Notes: generated by a model from the sequence alone, not told the origin. A DNA stretch of 52,110 nt from Pseudomonas parasichuanensis (GCF_021601385.1 NZ_BQHO01000037.1:1-52110); one strand, 5' to 3'. Counted from the stretch's first letter, positions 1 through 10,923 are shown. A program made the numbers and translations.

Positions 1-1194
1 GGCATTCTCGATCTCGTTATGACTGATCCCCCCCTCGCAAGGCACGAAAATCATCCCCGCCGGCCCAAGCTCCGCCAGGAAAATCGCGTCATGCCCGGCC
101 CCACTGACGATATCCATGTGCGCCAACCCCAGCGCCGCCGCCGAATCACGCACGGCATCAACGCAGACAGGGTCGAAATACAAGGCCGGAAAATCGGCCG
201 TCGGCGTCAGTTCGTAGCGCAAACCATGCTTGGCGACCGTAGCCTCGATCACCCCACGCACCTCGCCGATCATCGCGTCCAACTGCTCACCTTCCAAGTG
301 CCGGAAGTCCAAGGTCATGCGCACCTCTCCGGGAATCACGTTGCGTGAGCCCGGATAAGCCTGCAGGCAGCCGACCGTACCGCAGGCATGGGGCTGGTGG
401 GCGAGGGCGGTACGGTTGACCGCCTCCACCACCGCAACGGCGCCGACCAAGGCATCTTTACGCAGGTGCATGGGGGTAGGGCCGGCGTGGGCTTCGACGC
501 CGCGCAAGGTCAGGTCGAACCACTTCTGCCCCAGCGCACCCAGCACCACCCCGATGGTCTTGCCTTGGTCTTCGAGGATCGGCCCCTGCTCGATATGCGC
601 TTCGAAGTAAGCGCCCACCGGGTGCCCGAGCACCGCGCGCGGGCCGGCATAGCCGATGGCGTTCAGTGCTTCGCCAACACTGATGCCCTGGGCATCGCGC
701 TTGGCCAGGGTGTCTTCAAGGGTGAACTTACCGGCGAACACCCCCGAACCCATCATGCACGGGGCGAAGCGCGAGCCTTCTTCGTTGGTCCACACCACCA
801 CCTCCAGCGGTGCCTCGGTTTCTACGCCCAGGTCGTTGAGCGTGCGGATCACCTCCAGCCCGGCCATCACCCCGAAGCAGCCATCGAACTTGCCACCCGT
901 GGGCTGGGTGTCGATATGGCTGCCAGTCATCACCGGCGGCAGCTTGGGATTGCGCCCGGGGCGGCGGGCAAAGATGTTACCGACACCGTCGACCGTCACC
1001 GTGCAGCCGGCCGCTTCGCACCACTGCACGAACAGGTCGCGGGCCTGGCGGTCGAGGTCGGTCAGGGCCAGGCGGCATACGCCGCCTTTTTGCGTGGCGC
1101 CGAGCTGGGCGAGGTCCATCAGCGATTGCCACAGGCGTGCGCTGTCGATGTGGCGGTCGGTGGCGTGCAAGACGTCCTTGGCGGGCGTGCTCAT
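1..1194 (-). CDS. hyuC: N-carbamoyl-beta-alanine amidohydrolase / Zn-dependent M20 amidase (3' end cut by window)
   Basis: Probable last enzyme of reductive pyrimidine breakdown, hydrolysing N-carbamoyl-beta-alanine to beta-alanine, CO2 and ammonia. The reverse strand reads open for 398 codons to the window edge, so the C-terminus is missing (the family is usually about 410-425 residues). Visible M20 metal-site motifs are GSHIDTQPTGGKFDG (H93, D104) and TNEEGSRF (E138/E139), followed by EAHIEQGP and, near the edge, GGISHNEIE. The ATG at 1194-1192 is preceded by a good GAGGAG ribosome site. It lies 53 bp downstream of the NCS1 transporter gene on the same strand, so the two are probably cotranscribed. 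Allantoate amidohydrolase or L-carbamoylase are close relatives; the pyrimidine role rests on the neighbouring dihydropyrimidinase and preTA. Confidence 0.88.
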   Translation of the reverse strand, partial: MSTPAKDVLHATDRHIDSARLWQSLMDLAQLGATQKGGVCRLALTDLDRQARDLFVQWCEAAGCTVTVDGVGNIFARRPGRNPKLPPVMTGSHIDTQPTGGKFDGCFGVMAGLEVIRTLNDLGVETEAPLEVVVWTNEEGSRFAPCMMGSGVFAGKFTLEDTLAKRDAQGISVGEALNAIGYAGPRAVLGHPVGAYFEAHIEQGPILEDQGKTIGVVLGALGQKWFDLTLRGVEAHAGPTPMHLRKDALVGAVAVVEAVNRTALAHQPHACGTVGCLQAYPGSRNVIPGEVRMTLDFRHLEGEQLDAMIGEVRGVIEATVAKHGLRYELTPTADFPALYFDPVCVDAVRDSAAALGLAHMDIVSGAGHDAIFLAELGPAGMIFVPCEGGISHNEIENA

Positions 1195-1247
1195 GGGTAT
1201 CTCCTCAGGCTGTTGTCATCGTTGTGGCTTGGCCCTGGCCTCATCGT

Positions 1248-2738
1248 TCAGGGCAACGGCTTGGCCAGCCGCGCCGGCCCGCGCACCGCCACGCCGCCCA
1301 GGGCGAAGTAGAGCCCGCCACCCAGCAACGAACCGGTGAACCAGCCGTAGTCGTAGAACCAGCTGAAACTGCTGTTGCCGATGGCCATCACGGTCAGCGC
1401 CACCGGCACGCCGAAGGCGGCGAAACCGGCCCAGTTCCACGCCGGGTACACGTCGTCGCGGTACAGCCCGGCCAGGTCCAGTTGCTGGCGCCGCACCAGG
1501 AAGTAGTCCACCACCATGATCCCGGCGATCGGCCCGAGCAGGCTGGAATAGCCCAGCAGCCAGTTGGAGTACACGCTCTCAAGGCTCAGGTCGGAGACGA
1601 TCCAGCCAAGCTTCTTGAGCAGCTCGTGGCCCATCAGCGCCAGGCCGATGAAGCCGGTCAGCCATACTGCGCGGCTACGCCCGATCAGGCGCGGGGCGAT
1701 GTTCTGGAAGTCGTTGGTGGGCGAGACGATGTTGGCCGCGGTGTTGGTCGATAGCGTGGCGATGATGATCAGCGCCATGGCCAGCGCCACCCAGCCCGGG
1801 CTCTGGATATGGCCGATCAGGCTGACCGGGTCGGACACCGTCTGGCCCACCAGCGAGGCCGAGGCGGCAGTCATGATCACCCCCAGGGAGGCGAACAGGA
1901 ACATGGTCAGCGGCAGGCCGAAGATCTGCCCGAGGATCTGGTCCTTCTGGCTTTTCGCGTAGCGGCTGAAGTCGGGAATGTTCAGCGACAGGGTGGCCCA
2001 GAAGCCGACCATGGCGGTAAGCCCTGCGCAGAAGTAGCCGACCACGCTGGCGCCCTCGGGGCGTTTGGGCGGTTGTGCCAGCAACTCGGTCATGGACATG
2101 TGCGGCATCGCCCAGAACAACAGGCCGATACCCACCGCCACCAGCAGCGGTGCCGACAGGGTTTCCAGCCACTTGATCGACTCGGCGCCGCGCAGCACCA
2201 CCCACAGGTTCAGCGCCCAGAACAGCATGAAGCCGATCACCTCGCCGGTGCCACCCAGCGCTTTCCATTCAGGGAACAGCGAGCCGAGGAACAGGTGGAT
2301 GGCCAGCCCGCCAAACATGGTCTGGATGCCGAACCAGCCACAAGCCACCACTGCGCGGATCAGGCAGGGCACGTTGGAGCCGAAAATGCCGAACGACGAG
2401 CGCAGCAATACCGGGAAGGGGATGCCGTACTTGGTGCCGGGGAAGGCGTTGAGGGTGAGCGGGATCAGCACGATCAGGTTGGCCAGCAGGATCGCCAGCA
2501 ACGCCTCGCCCACGCTCAGGCCGAAGTAGGCGGTGAGCACGCCGCCGAGGGTGTAGGTGGGCACGCAGATGGACATGCCCACCCACAGCGCGGTGATGTG
2601 CCACTTGTTCCAGGTGCGCTGGTGCACTTTGGTGGGGGCGATGTCGTGGTTGTATCGGGGGCTGTCGAGGACGTCGCTGCCGGCGTCGAGTTCGAACAGG
2701 CCATGCTGCTCGACCACTTGTGATCTGCTCTGTTGCAT
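1248..2738 (-). CDS. NCS1-family nucleobase/hydantoin:cation symporter
   Basis: Inner-membrane permease of the nucleobase:cation symporter-1 family, probably importing uracil, thymine, dihydropyrimidines or hydantoins for the neighbouring enzymes. The 496-residue product has about twelve hydrophobic segments. It carries family-typical stretches such as NKWHITALWVGMSICVPTY near residue 30, the PFPVLLRSSFGIFG region near residue 115, and NIPDFSRYAKS in the middle. The ATG at 2738 was chosen because it follows GGAGAAGG at good spacing; the open frame continues upstream to 2993 without a better ribosome site. It is divergent from hydA and upstream of the amidohydrolase gene. The exact substrate cannot be read from the sequence. 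Confidence 0.9.
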   Translation of the reverse strand: MQQSRSQVVEQHGLFELDAGSDVLDSPRYNHDIAPTKVHQRTWNKWHITALWVGMSICVPTYTLGGVLTAYFGLSVGEALLAILLANLIVLIPLTLNAFPGTKYGIPFPVLLRSSFGIFGSNVPCLIRAVVACGWFGIQTMFGGLAIHLFLGSLFPEWKALGGTGEVIGFMLFWALNLWVVLRGAESIKWLETLSAPLLVAVGIGLLFWAMPHMSMTELLAQPPKRPEGASVVGYFCAGLTAMVGFWATLSLNIPDFSRYAKSQKDQILGQIFGLPLTMFLFASLGVIMTAASASLVGQTVSDPVSLIGHIQSPGWVALAMALIIIATLSTNTAANIVSPTNDFQNIAPRLIGRSRAVWLTGFIGLALMGHELLKKLGWIVSDLSLESVYSNWLLGYSSLLGPIAGIMVVDYFLVRRQQLDLAGLYRDDVYPAWNWAGFAAFGVPVALTVMAIGNSSFSWFYDYGWFTGSLLGGGLYFALGGVAVRGPARLAKPLP

Positions 2739-4782
<2,044 letters not shown>

Positions 4783-4786
4783 ACCC

Positions 4787-4868
4787 ATCGCCGGCAAGCC
4801 GGCTCCCACAGAATTAGTGCAGGCCTTGTGGGAGCCGGCTTGCCGGCGATTGGGGCGCAAAGCGCCCC
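4787..4868. repeat. REP pair (ATCGCCGGCAAGCCGGCT type) plus GC hairpin
   Basis: Perfect 24-bp inverted arms at 4787-4810 and 4827-4850 are separated by 16 bp. They are followed by a GGGGCGC-AAA-GCGCCCC hairpin at 4852-4868. This is the typical bipartite REP arrangement of the P. putida group, in the 183-bp hydA-preT gap. The same unit recurs near 28600, 28790, 35020, 35080 and 50090. Confidence 0.85.
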
Positions 4869-4965
4869 CGATAACAACCCAGATATTCCTGTTGACTGCC
4901 ATCCCCAAAACGGACGCGGCACCTGACCAGCGCCGCCTCCCATAAAAACGAGAGAGGCTACAACC

Positions 4966-6333
4966 GTGATCGACGCCCTGAACCATTTGCCGCGCCCTCG
5001 GGCCGGTGCCGACCAGTTGGCCGAGGCCTTCGGCGACCTTGCGCCCCCGCTCACCGCCCGCCAGGCTGCCGTTGAAAGCGCACGCTGCCTGTACTGCTAC
5101 GACGCGCCGTGCGTCAACGCTTGCCCCAGCGAAATCGATATCCCCTCGTTCATTCACCGCATCAGCGACGAGAACCTGCAGGGTGCGGCCGAGCGCATCC
5201 TCTCGGCCAACATCCTGGGTGGCAGCTGCGCCCGGGTGTGCCCCACCGAGATCCTCTGCCAGCAGGCCTGTGTGCGTAACAACGCCCAAGAATGCGCCCC
5301 AGTGCTGATCGGCCAACTGCAGCGCTATGCCCTGGACAACGCCGGCTTCACCGAGCATCCGTTCCAGCGCGCGCCTGCCACCGGCAAGCGCATCGCCGTG
5401 GTCGGTGCCGGCCCGGCCGGGCTGTCGTGTGCCCATCGCCTGGCCATGCACGGCCACGACGTGGTGATCTTCGAAGCGCGGGAGAAAGCCGGCGGCCTAA
5501 ACGAATACGGCATCGCCCGCTACAAGCTGGTGGACGACTACGCCCAGCGCGAAGTGGATTTTCTGCTGGGCATCGGTGGCATCGAGATTCGCCACGGCCA
5601 ACGGTTGGGTGGCAACCTGTCGTTGACCGAGCTGCACAGCCAGTACCACGCCGTATTCCTTGGCCTGGGGCTCGATGCCGTGCGCCAGCTGGGGCTGACC
5701 GATGAAGAAGCCCCTGGCCTGCTGGCCGCCACCGAGTACATCCGCGAACTGCGCCAGGCCGACGACCTCAGCCAACTGCCGTTGGCCGACCGCTGCCTGG
5801 TGATCGGCGCCGGCAACACTGCCATCGACATGGCGGTGCAGATGAGCCGCCTGGGCGCGCGCGACGTCAACCTGGTGTACCGCCGGGGCGAGGCCGACAT
5901 GAGCGCCACGGGCCACGAGCAGGAGATCGCCAAACACAACCAGGTGCGCCTGCACACCTGGGCACGGCCGGATGCCGTGCTGCTCGATGACACGGGCCGG
6001 GTGCGCGGGATGCGCTTCGTGCGCACCCAACTGCTGGATGGCCGCCTCAACGACACCAGCGAGACCTTCGAACTGGCCGCCGACGCCATCTTCAAGGCCA
6101 TCGGCCAACGCTTCGACGACGCCAGCCTCAGCGACCCGCTGGCCGCGCAACTGGCCCGCGATGGCGAACGCATCCGTGTCGACGCGCACCTGCAGACCAA
6201 CCTGCCGGGCATCTATGCCGGCGGCGACTGCACCGCCCTGGGCCAGGACCTCACCGTTCAGGCCGTGCAGCACGGCAAGCTGGCCGCCGAAGCCATCCAT
6301 GCCCAACTCATGCTCAATGTGGAGGCTGCGTAA
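4966..6333 (+). CDS. preT: NAD-dependent dihydropyrimidine dehydrogenase subunit PreT (PydX-like)
   Basis: Electron-input subunit that passes electrons from NAD(P)H through FAD and Fe-S clusters to PreA for reduction of uracil/thymine. The 455-residue protein resembles the N-terminal part of eukaryotic DPD and the GltD family. Cys residues for two N-terminal [4Fe-4S] clusters lie at 41/44/49/53 and 88/92/98/102. An FAD-binding GAGPAG motif is at 147-152, a second dinucleotide motif GAGNTA at 281-286, and a C-terminal IYAGGDCTALGQD flavin motif follows. The start is GTG at 4966, supported by GAGAGG eight bases upstream. The stop is directly followed by the preA ATG, so the two are translationally adjacent and form one complex. 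Confidence 0.94.
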   Translation: MIDALNHLPRPRAGADQLAEAFGDLAPPLTARQAAVESARCLYCYDAPCVNACPSEIDIPSFIHRISDENLQGAAERILSANILGGSCARVCPTEILCQQACVRNNAQECAPVLIGQLQRYALDNAGFTEHPFQRAPATGKRIAVVGAGPAGLSCAHRLAMHGHDVVIFEAREKAGGLNEYGIARYKLVDDYAQREVDFLLGIGGIEIRHGQRLGGNLSLTELHSQYHAVFLGLGLDAVRQLGLTDEEAPGLLAATEYIRELRQADDLSQLPLADRCLVIGAGNTAIDMAVQMSRLGARDVNLVYRRGEADMSATGHEQEIAKHNQVRLHTWARPDAVLLDDTGRVRGMRFVRTQLLDGRLNDTSETFELAADAIFKAIGQRFDDASLSDPLAAQLARDGERIRVDAHLQTNLPGIYAGGDCTALGQDLTVQAVQHGKLAAEAIHAQLMLNVEAA

Positions 6334-7608
6334 ATGGCCGACTTGTCCATCGTGTTCGCCGGCATCAAGGCGCCCAACCCCTTCTGGCTGGCCTCCGCGC
6401 CACCCACCGACAAGGCCTACAACGTGGTCCGCGCCTTCGAGGCGGGGTGGGGCGGGGTGGTGTGGAAAACCCTCGGCGAGGACCCGGCGGCGGTCAACGT
6501 GTCGTCGCGCTATTCGGCGCACTACGGCGCCAACCGCGTGGTGCAGGGCATCAACAACATCGAGCTGATCACCGACCGTTCGCTGGAGATCAACCTGCGT
6601 GAAATCACCCAGGTGAAGAAGGACTGGCCCGACCGGGCCCTGGTGGTGTCGCTGATGGTGCCGTGCGTCGAGGAGTCCTGGAAGTTCATCCTGCCACTGG
6701 TGGAGGCCACAGGCGCTGACGGCATCGAACTCAACTTCGGCTGCCCCCACGGTATGCCCGAGCGCGGCATGGGCGCTGCCGTGGGCCAGGTGCCGGAATA
6801 CGTGGAGATGGTCACCCGCTGGTGCAAGATCCACTGCTCGTTGCCGGTGATCGTCAAGCTCACGCCGAACATCACCGACATTCGCCAGTCGGCGCGGGCG
6901 GCCCATCGCGGTGGCGCGGACGCGGTCTCGTTGATCAACACGATCAACTCCATCACCAGCGTCGACCTTGACCGTATGGTCGCCCACCCGATCGTTGGCG
7001 ATCAGAGTACCCACGGTGGCTATTGCGGTTCGGCGGTCAAACCCATTGCCCTGAACATGGTTGCCGAGATCGCCCGCGACCCTGAGACCCGTGGCCTGCC
7101 GATCTGCGGTATCGGCGGTATCGGCAACTGGCGCGACGCCGCCGAGTTCATGGCCCTGGGCAGCGGCGCGGTGCAGGTGTGCACGGCGGCGATGCTGCAT
7201 GGTTTTCGCATTGTCGAGGACATGCAGGACGGCCTGGCGCGCTGGATGGACCAGCATGGCCATCACAACCTGGAGGCCTTCCGTGGCCAGGCGGTGGGGC
7301 ATACCACCGACTGGAAGTACCTGGACATCAACTACAAATCGGTGGCGCATATCGACCAGGCGGCCTGCATCGGCTGCGGGCGTTGCCATATCGCCTGCGA
7401 AGACACCTCGCACCAGGCCATCGCCAGCACGCTCAAGGCCGACGGCAGCCACGCCTACAGCGTGATCGAGGAGGAGTGCGTGGGCTGCAACCTGTGCCAG
7501 ATCACCTGCCCGGTGGAAAGCTGTATCGACATGCAGGCGCAGGACACCGGCAAACCGTACATGAACTGGACCCAGGACCCGCGCAACCCCTACCGTGAGG
7601 TGAGTTGA
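6334..7608 (+). CDS. preA: NAD-dependent dihydropyrimidine dehydrogenase subunit PreA
   Basis: Catalytic FMN/[4Fe-4S] subunit that reduces uracil and thymine to the 5,6-dihydro forms. The 424 residues comprise an FMN TIM barrel like dihydroorotate dehydrogenase (substrate loop NFGCPHGMPERGMGAAVGQ near 134-152, phosphate region ICGIGGIGNW near 257) and a C-terminal two-cluster ferredoxin domain. The ferredoxin cysteines are 345/348/351/355 (CIGCGRC) and 382/385/388/392 (CVGCNLC). In mammalian DPD, as I recall it, the catalytic Cys sits just before the GQ of this loop; here that position is Val. The ATG abuts the preT stop and a REP structure follows downstream. Confidence 0.95.
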   Translation: MADLSIVFAGIKAPNPFWLASAPPTDKAYNVVRAFEAGWGGVVWKTLGEDPAAVNVSSRYSAHYGANRVVQGINNIELITDRSLEINLREITQVKKDWPDRALVVSLMVPCVEESWKFILPLVEATGADGIELNFGCPHGMPERGMGAAVGQVPEYVEMVTRWCKIHCSLPVIVKLTPNITDIRQSARAAHRGGADAVSLINTINSITSVDLDRMVAHPIVGDQSTHGGYCGSAVKPIALNMVAEIARDPETRGLPICGIGGIGNWRDAAEFMALGSGAVQVCTAAMLHGFRIVEDMQDGLARWMDQHGHHNLEAFRGQAVGHTTDWKYLDINYKSVAHIDQAACIGCGRCHIACEDTSHQAIASTLKADGSHAYSVIEEECVGCNLCQITCPVESCIDMQAQDTGKPYMNWTQDPRNPYREVS

Positions 7609-7643
7609 ACTGGGTCTGAAACTGTAAGGGGCTAGCACATCCA

Positions 7644-7762
7644 CTGTAGGAGCGGCCTTGTGCCGCGAAAGGGCCGCAGCGCTGCCCCAGGATTTCAGGG
7701 AGCAAGCTGAAATCGCCGGGGCCGCTTTGCGGCCCTTTCGCGGCACAAGGTCGCTCCTACAG
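7644..7762. repeat. Large REP inverted pair (TGTAGGAGCGGCCTTGTGCC type)
   Basis: The arm starting CTGTAGGAGCGG at 7644 is mirrored by an arm ending CGCTCCTACAG at 7762, nearly perfect over about 34 bp. An inner hairpin, GATTTCAG against CTGAAATC, sits in the middle. It lies in the 237-bp gap between preA and the small gene at 7846 on the other strand and may act as a two-way terminator. The same repeat family recurs at 20276-20367 and 36324-36440. Confidence 0.85.
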
Positions 7763-7845
7763 AAAGCTGCGCAAGACAGTAGCTTGCACATGGGCCGTGC
7801 GTGCCGTTGTGGGTGGGCTGCACAACCGCCCTGGATGCGCCAGTC

Positions 7846-8088
7846 TTAGAATGCCTTGTGCCCGTTATCCAGCTGTTGGTCCACCAGCGCCCGGCCATGG
7901 GCCAGCGACACATGCTGGGCGTTCTCCAGGTCGGCGAAGAATTTCATCGGCATCGACAGGCGCCTGCTGGTATGCCCGCCTGGGTCGGTAATCAGGCAGC
8001 CGGCGGCATAGGGCAGGAGGGAGTCGGGGTGGGGCATCACACTGGCGGTGATGATGTGATCGCGGTATTCACAGTGAAGGGTTTGCAT
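7846..8088 (-). CDS. Small conserved-looking hypothetical protein (80 aa)
   Basis: Function not recognised. The 80-residue product (MQTLHCEYRDHIITASVMPH...) has no membrane segment and no known motif. Support for translation is a strong AAGGA ribosome site about five bases before the ATG at 8088, sensible codon use, and position 94 bp downstream of gloA on the same strand. An overlapping forward-strand frame (7801-8211) looks like a shadow. The context gives no clear role. Confidence 0.55.
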   Translation of the reverse strand: MQTLHCEYRDHIITASVMPHPDSLLPYAAGCLITDPGGHTSRRLSMPMKFFADLENAQHVSLAHGRALVDQQLDNGHKAF

Positions 8089-8141
8089 CGTCCTTACCTC
8101 GCTGTGGCTATGGAAGGGTTACTTCCATATACCACGGCGAG

Positions 8142-8161
8142 GGGCCGGGAGTTCCCGGCCC
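8142..8161 (-). terminator. Strong GC hairpin after gloA
   Basis: GGGCCGGGA (8142-8150) pairs with TCCCGGCCC (8153-8161), 21 bases past the gloA stop. There is no T-tract, so it is a 3'-end stabiliser or weak terminator at best. A second dyad (ATGGAAG/CTTCCAT, 8110-8128) lies between it and the 80-aa gene. Confidence 0.4.
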
Positions 8162-8182
8162 GACGAGCGCGAGCCTCGTCTG

Positions 8183-8710
8183 TCAGCCTTGCAGTGCGGT
8201 CGGCTGGATGACTTCGACCCAGTAACCATCGGGGTCTTTGACGAAGGCCAGGTGGTTCATGCGGCCATCGGCCAGGCGCTTCTGGAAGGGCACGTCCAGC
8301 GCCTCGAAGCGCGCGCAGGCAACGCGCACGTCCGGCACCGAAATGCAGATGTGGCCAAAGCCGCGCGGGTCGGTGTTGCCGTTGTGGTAGGCGAACTCAG
8401 GGTCGTTCTCGGTGCCGTGGTTGTGGGTCAGCTCGAGCACGCCAGGGATCGACTTCATCCACTGGTGGCGCTCGGCGTCATCGGCCGGGATCAGCGCCGG
8501 GTCCACCAGGGCCAGGAAGTACAGGCTGAAGGCCGCTTCCGGGAAGTCGCGCTTGTCCACCAGGCGAAAGCCCAGCACACGGGTGTAGAAGTCCAGCGAC
8601 TTTTCGATGTCCTTGACCCGCAGCATGGTGTGGTTGAACACGAAACGGGCGGTGGCGGTGTCTGGCTGGGCGGTGACGCCGGGCAGGGTGTGCAGATCGT
8701 GCAGGCTCAT
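8183..8710 (-). CDS. gloA: Lactoylglutathione lyase (glyoxalase I)
   Basis: Cytoplasmic metalloenzyme that converts the methylglyoxal-glutathione hemithioacetal to S-lactoylglutathione. The 175 residues match the longer glyoxalase I class. Family stretches are FNHTMLRVKDIEKSLDFYT near residue 25 (metal His), GVLELTHNHGTE (metal Glu), GFGHICISVPDV (metal His) and DPDGYWVEVIQP at the C-terminus (metal Glu). The ATG at 8710 gives the standard N-terminus. The mvaT-family gene upstream on the same strand is separated by a hairpin terminator, so gloA probably has its own promoter. Confidence 0.95.
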   Translation of the reverse strand: MSLHDLHTLPGVTAQPDTATARFVFNHTMLRVKDIEKSLDFYTRVLGFRLVDKRDFPEAAFSLYFLALVDPALIPADDAERHQWMKSIPGVLELTHNHGTENDPEFAYHNGNTDPRGFGHICISVPDVRVACARFEALDVPFQKRLADGRMNHLAFVKDPDGYWVEVIQPTALQG

Positions 8711-8780
8711 GGGAACTCCAGAATCAGGGCCTAAATACAGACGGGCATGATACGGCAGTCAGCCTCGAGCGCAAACGAAA

Positions 8781-8804
8781 GCGCCCTGCACGAGTGCAGG
8801 GCGC
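8781..8804 (-). terminator. Rho-independent terminator of the MvaT-family gene
   Basis: A perfect 11-bp stem, GCGCCCTGCAC (8781-8791) with GTGCAGGGCGC (8794-8804), is followed on the reverse strand by TTTCGTTTG. It lies downstream of the gene ending at 8918 and upstream of gloA. A second small hairpin, GCCCGCATGTGCGGGC, sits beside it near 8817-8832. Confidence 0.75.
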
Positions 8805-8917
8805 CGGAATTTAGAGGCCCGCATGTGCGGGCGCGTGATGGGGTCGCTAGTCCTTTAGCTGGTTCGATACTGTTACAGCGCTTGTGAAAAATGTGTGAAG
8901 CCAGCGTTGATATTTCA

Positions 8918-9277
8918 TCAGCGAACCCAGCTTTCCACGGTCTGTGCGCCGTATTGTTCCTTCCAGGCCTTCAGCCCACGGTGGTTGCCGCCTTTGGTTT
9001 CGATCAGCTCGCCAGTGTGGGGGTTTTCGTACACCTTCACCACACGGGGGCGGCGTTGCTGTTTGGCGGCAACTGCCGGCGCTCGCGCGGTCGCTTTAGG
9101 GTCAAGAATCGCGATGATGTCGCGCAAATTCTTGTCATAGCTTTTCATCAGGCCGACTAGTTTCTGCTCGAATTCGATTTCGCGTTTGAGGCCGGCATCC
9201 TTTTTTAGCGCTTCCAGTTGTGCCATCTGTTCCTGTAGCGCTTTTTCGGCAGCACGAAACTCTGCAAGTCTGGACAC
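8918..9277 (-). CDS. MvaT/TurA-family H-NS-like DNA-binding protein
   Basis: Nucleoid-associated xenogeneic silencer of the Pseudomonas MvaT family; these oligomerise on AT-rich DNA. The 119-residue product starts MSRLAEFRAAEKALQEQ. A coiled-coil oligomerisation half (about 1-60) is followed by a short linker and the C-terminal AT-hook-like module with RRPRVVKVYENPHTGE and TKGGNHRGLKAWKEQYG. The GTG at 9277 was chosen because AGGAG lies eight bases upstream and the product then begins exactly like the family; the in-frame ATG at 9283 is only about two bases from the AGGAG. Several paralogues exist in P. putida, so I do not assign mvaT, turA or turB. Confidence 0.93.
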   Translation of the reverse strand: MSRLAEFRAAEKALQEQMAQLEALKKDAGLKREIEFEQKLVGLMKSYDKNLRDIIAILDPKATARAPAVAAKQQRRPRVVKVYENPHTGELIETKGGNHRGLKAWKEQYGAQTVESWVR

Positions 9278-9633
9278 TGTCATCACTCCTGTAAGTCTGC
9301 CGTGGCATGGCGTAACGAACATGGAAGTCACACTAGACGCCGGCCACGCGGGTGGGTATTGCTGTTCGCTGTTAGTGAGTGTAGTAGTCGCGGGGCAGAG
9401 GGTAAACAGCAAACTTTCAATTGATTATCGGGGAACTTTGCAGCTTTTTCGCAACCGCTTTGAAATGGCTTCAAGAGCGGCTCCTGCCCGCGCTAGACCA
9501 TGGTCCAATGGTGCATGCCAGAGCCTTCGGGGCAAAATTGGCGATGATGGTCGAAATCTGTTCGTTCATCGCGTAGTGCCGGTGCAGGTGGCTGCCCGGA
9601 TTGTTTTTTGCCTTACTCTGGATGTTCCCTCGC

Positions 9634-10923
9634 ATGTTTGCCCCTTTTCCTCTCGCCCCCGGGCGCAGTGTTGCCGGCTTGTTCTTGCTGTGCGTCGGTG
9701 TCAGTGCCCAAGCCGCCGGTTTTGTTGAAGACAGCAGTGCCAAGATCGAAGCGCGCAATGTCTATTTCAACCGTGACTTCCGTGATGGTCACAGCAGTTC
9801 CAGCCAGGGCGCGTCAAAGCGCGAAGAGTGGGCGCAAGGGTTCATCCTCAATGTCCAGTCCGGTTATACCCAAGGCCCGGTAGGGTTCGGGGTGGATGCC
9901 TTGGGGATGGTCGGGTTCAAACTGGATTCCAGCCCGGCTGACAGTAACAGCGGGCTGCTGCCATCGTCCGGGCATGACCCGCGCCACGCTGCCGACCAGT
10001 ACGCCAAGATGGGGATTGCCGGCAAGGTGAAAGTCTCCGAGACCGTGCTCAAGTATGGTTCGATGATGCCGGACGTCCCCTTGCTCAAGTACAACGATGG
10101 CCGTCTGTTGCCGACCATGTTCCACGGTGCCTGGCTCACCTCCGAAGAGGTGCGTGACCTCAAGTTCACCCTGGCGCGCCTGAACCAGTACACCGCGCGG
10201 GACTCGACCGACCGCCAGGACATCCGCGTGCACTGCAAGAACAAGCGCTATGCCTGCGATATCGAGGCTGACCATTTCGACCTGGGTGGTATCGACTACC
10301 GCTTCAACGAACGGGTCAGCGCCCAGTACCAGGTATCCAGGCTTGAGAACATCTACCGTCAGCACTTCCTCGGCCTGGTCGCCAGCCAGCCGCTGCAAGT
10401 CGGTACGCTGTCGGCCGACCTGCGCCTGATCAAGAGCGATGACATCGGCAACGCCCGCGCCGGCAACATCGACCACCGCGCCTTCAGCGGCATGCTCGGC
10501 TACAGCCTGGGCGGCCATAAGCTCAGCGCCGGCTGGCAGCGCATGTATGGCGAAAGCGCCATGCCGTACCTCGACGGCACCAACCCGTACCTGGTCAACT
10601 ACGCCCAGGTCAACGACTTCGCCGCCGCCCAGGAGCGTTCCTGGCAACTGCGCTATGACTACGACTTCAAGGCCATCGGCGTTCCCGGCCTGACCTTCTT
10701 TACCCGCTACATCAACGGCGACAACATCAAGGTGCCGGGCAGTACTGCCGAAGGTAAAGAGTGGGAGCGCGACACCGAACTCAAGTACCAGGTGCAAAGT
10801 GGCACGTTCAAGGACGTCAGCGTTCGCTTGCGAAACTCCACTTATCGCAGCAACTACGAGAAATGGGCGCGGGACATGGACGAGACGCGGGTGATCGTCA
10901 GCTACAACTTCTCGGTGTTCTGA
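9634..10923 (+). CDS. OprD-family outer-membrane porin
   Basis: Substrate-specific porin of the OprD/Opd family for small organic acids or amino acids in the outer membrane. The signal peptide is followed by a mature start AGFVEDSSAKIEARNVYFNRD, the usual OprD N-terminus. The protein ends in alternating beta segments and a terminal aromatic residue (VSYNFSVF), as needed for barrel insertion. Length is about 429 residues, normal for the family. The start is uncertain: ATG 9634 gives a tidy 27-residue signal, ATG 9622 or TTG 9601 (with AGGTGG upstream) would lengthen it. The substrate is not evident; the next gene, cobF, does not suggest one. Confidence 0.88.
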   Translation: MFAPFPLAPGRSVAGLFLLCVGVSAQAAGFVEDSSAKIEARNVYFNRDFRDGHSSSSQGASKREEWAQGFILNVQSGYTQGPVGFGVDALGMVGFKLDSSPADSNSGLLPSSGHDPRHAADQYAKMGIAGKVKVSETVLKYGSMMPDVPLLKYNDGRLLPTMFHGAWLTSEEVRDLKFTLARLNQYTARDSTDRQDIRVHCKNKRYACDIEADHFDLGGIDYRFNERVSAQYQVSRLENIYRQHFLGLVASQPLQVGTLSADLRLIKSDDIGNARAGNIDHRAFSGMLGYSLGGHKLSAGWQRMYGESAMPYLDGTNPYLVNYAQVNDFAAAQERSWQLRYDYDFKAIGVPGLTFFTRYINGDNIKVPGSTAEGKEWERDTELKYQVQSGTFKDVSVRLRNSTYRSNYEKWARDMDETRVIVSYNFSVF

